Assembly (NCBI RefSeq): GCF_021432085.1
Contig: NZ_CP090366.1
Location: forward strand, 4,216,001-4,280,000
Length of the DNA stretch: 64,000 nt
Source: Stutzerimonas kunmingensis
GTDB lineage: Bacteria; Pseudomonadota; Gammaproteobacteria; Pseudomonadales; Pseudomonadaceae
Reading direction: 5' to 3'
The notes beneath the pieces were generated by a model, which saw only the letters and a program-made list of their open reading frames with translations, ran no database searches and was not told where the DNA came from. The position numbers and the translations under genes are program-made. Numbering within the stretch: position 1 is the first letter of the stretch; each line of letters starts with the position of its first letter. Below, piece by piece: positions 63,730-64,000 of the stretch.

Positions 63730-64000
63730 AAGGCGCCCTGCTCGTCGTGCTCGCCAGTCTGGGACTTGCCGCCGTACAGGCACACGCCGGGGAAGAAGCC
63801 GGCTGGCAGCCAGTTCAGCTACCGCACAGCAGCCAGCGTGACCTGCATTCGCAACGCACTGGCAAGGACTACCGCATCTTCGTCTCTGAGCCGCGACACG
63901 CGCCGCCGCCGGGTGGCTATCCGGTGCTCTATGTGCTGGATGGCAACGCCCTGTTTCCGGGGTTGGCGATCCAGGCCCAGGCCCTGGAGGATCGGCCCGA
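63726..64000 (+). CDS. IroE/Fes-like siderophore esterase, 3' end outside the window
   Basis: About 91 codons are visible. A signal peptide (LVVLASLGLAAVQAHA) is followed by DYRIFVSEPRHAPPPGGYPVLYVLDGNALFP, a block shared with IroE/Fes-type alpha/beta hydrolases. The catalytic Ser and His would lie beyond the window edge. Such enzymes hydrolyse the ester backbone of catecholate siderophores or ferri-siderophores, which fits the receptor upstream. Start ATG 63726 overlaps the DUF2218 stop. Confidence 0.7.
   Translation, partial: MKGALLVVLASLGLAAVQAHAGEEAGWQPVQLPHSSQRDLHSQRTGKDYRIFVSEPRHAPPPGGYPVLYVLDGNALFPGLAIQAQALEDRP

Overview
The window is a high-GC, gene-dense stretch of a gammaproteobacterial chromosome. 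Gene content and order point to the Pseudomonadaceae, most likely the Pseudomonas stutzeri group (Stutzerimonas). The blocks phoB-phoR-CorC-like-M23 peptidase-response regulator and rpiA/ilvA-HAD-rppH-ptsP-NRDE-tauE-lgt-thyA follow the Pseudomonas gene order as I remember it. The D-2-hydroxyglutarate dehydrogenase/serA pair is also typical of Pseudomonas. I see no tRNA, rRNA, CRISPR array, insertion sequence, phage or integron. Assignments rest on motif recognition and remembered family sequences, not on database searches.

Layout. 1-7.5 kb: phosphate two-component system (phoB cut by the window edge, phoR), a CorC/CNNM-type membrane protein, a small outer-membrane barrel, an M23 peptidase, a REC response regulator and a tandem universal stress protein. 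7.5-12.4 kb: a five-gene branched-chain amino acid/amide-type ABC importer, with a long leader carrying a possible Hfq/Crc site and a weak sigma-54-like element. 12.4-29.1 kb: housekeeping genes, including an orphan ParA, thyA, lgt, ptsP, rppH, ilvA, rpiA, two tandem SdiA-regulated-type proteins, an FAH-family hydrolase, D2HGDH and serA. 29.2-33 kb: two small secreted low-complexity proteins, an AI-2E-family transporter and an OPT-family transporter.

33.1-35.8 kb is a curli-type amyloid locus: a CsgD-like regulator, two curlin-repeat proteins and a CsgH/CsgC-like protein. csgE, csgF and the curli csgG are absent from the window. 36.4-43.2 kb is an eight-gene, end-overlapping Mrp-type cation/proton antiporter operon. 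It has no full-length MrpA but three NuoL/M/N-like subunits, and the middle one appears to contain two compensating frameshifts. 43.3-44.6 kb is an overlapping phosphoribosyltransferase/hydrolase pair.

Two loci look like periplasmic-ligand to cyclic-di-GMP signalling modules. At 44.9-48.4 kb a PotD-like binding protein overlaps a membrane GGDEF-EAL protein, an arrangement like Vibrio NspS-MbaA. At 56.5-59.4 kb two related amino-acid-type binding proteins flank a membrane GGEEF diguanylate cyclase. Neither has a permease or ATPase beside it. Between them lie a CsgG/DUF4810/DUF799 lipoprotein trio, a DUF1456 protein, an NtrC-type two-component pair, a DUF4168 protein and a hydrolase that resembles animal MEST/PEG1. 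The window ends with an iron-uptake locus: AraC/PchR-like regulator, Fur-box-like site, TonB-dependent receptor, DUF2218 protein and the start of an IroE/Fes-like esterase.
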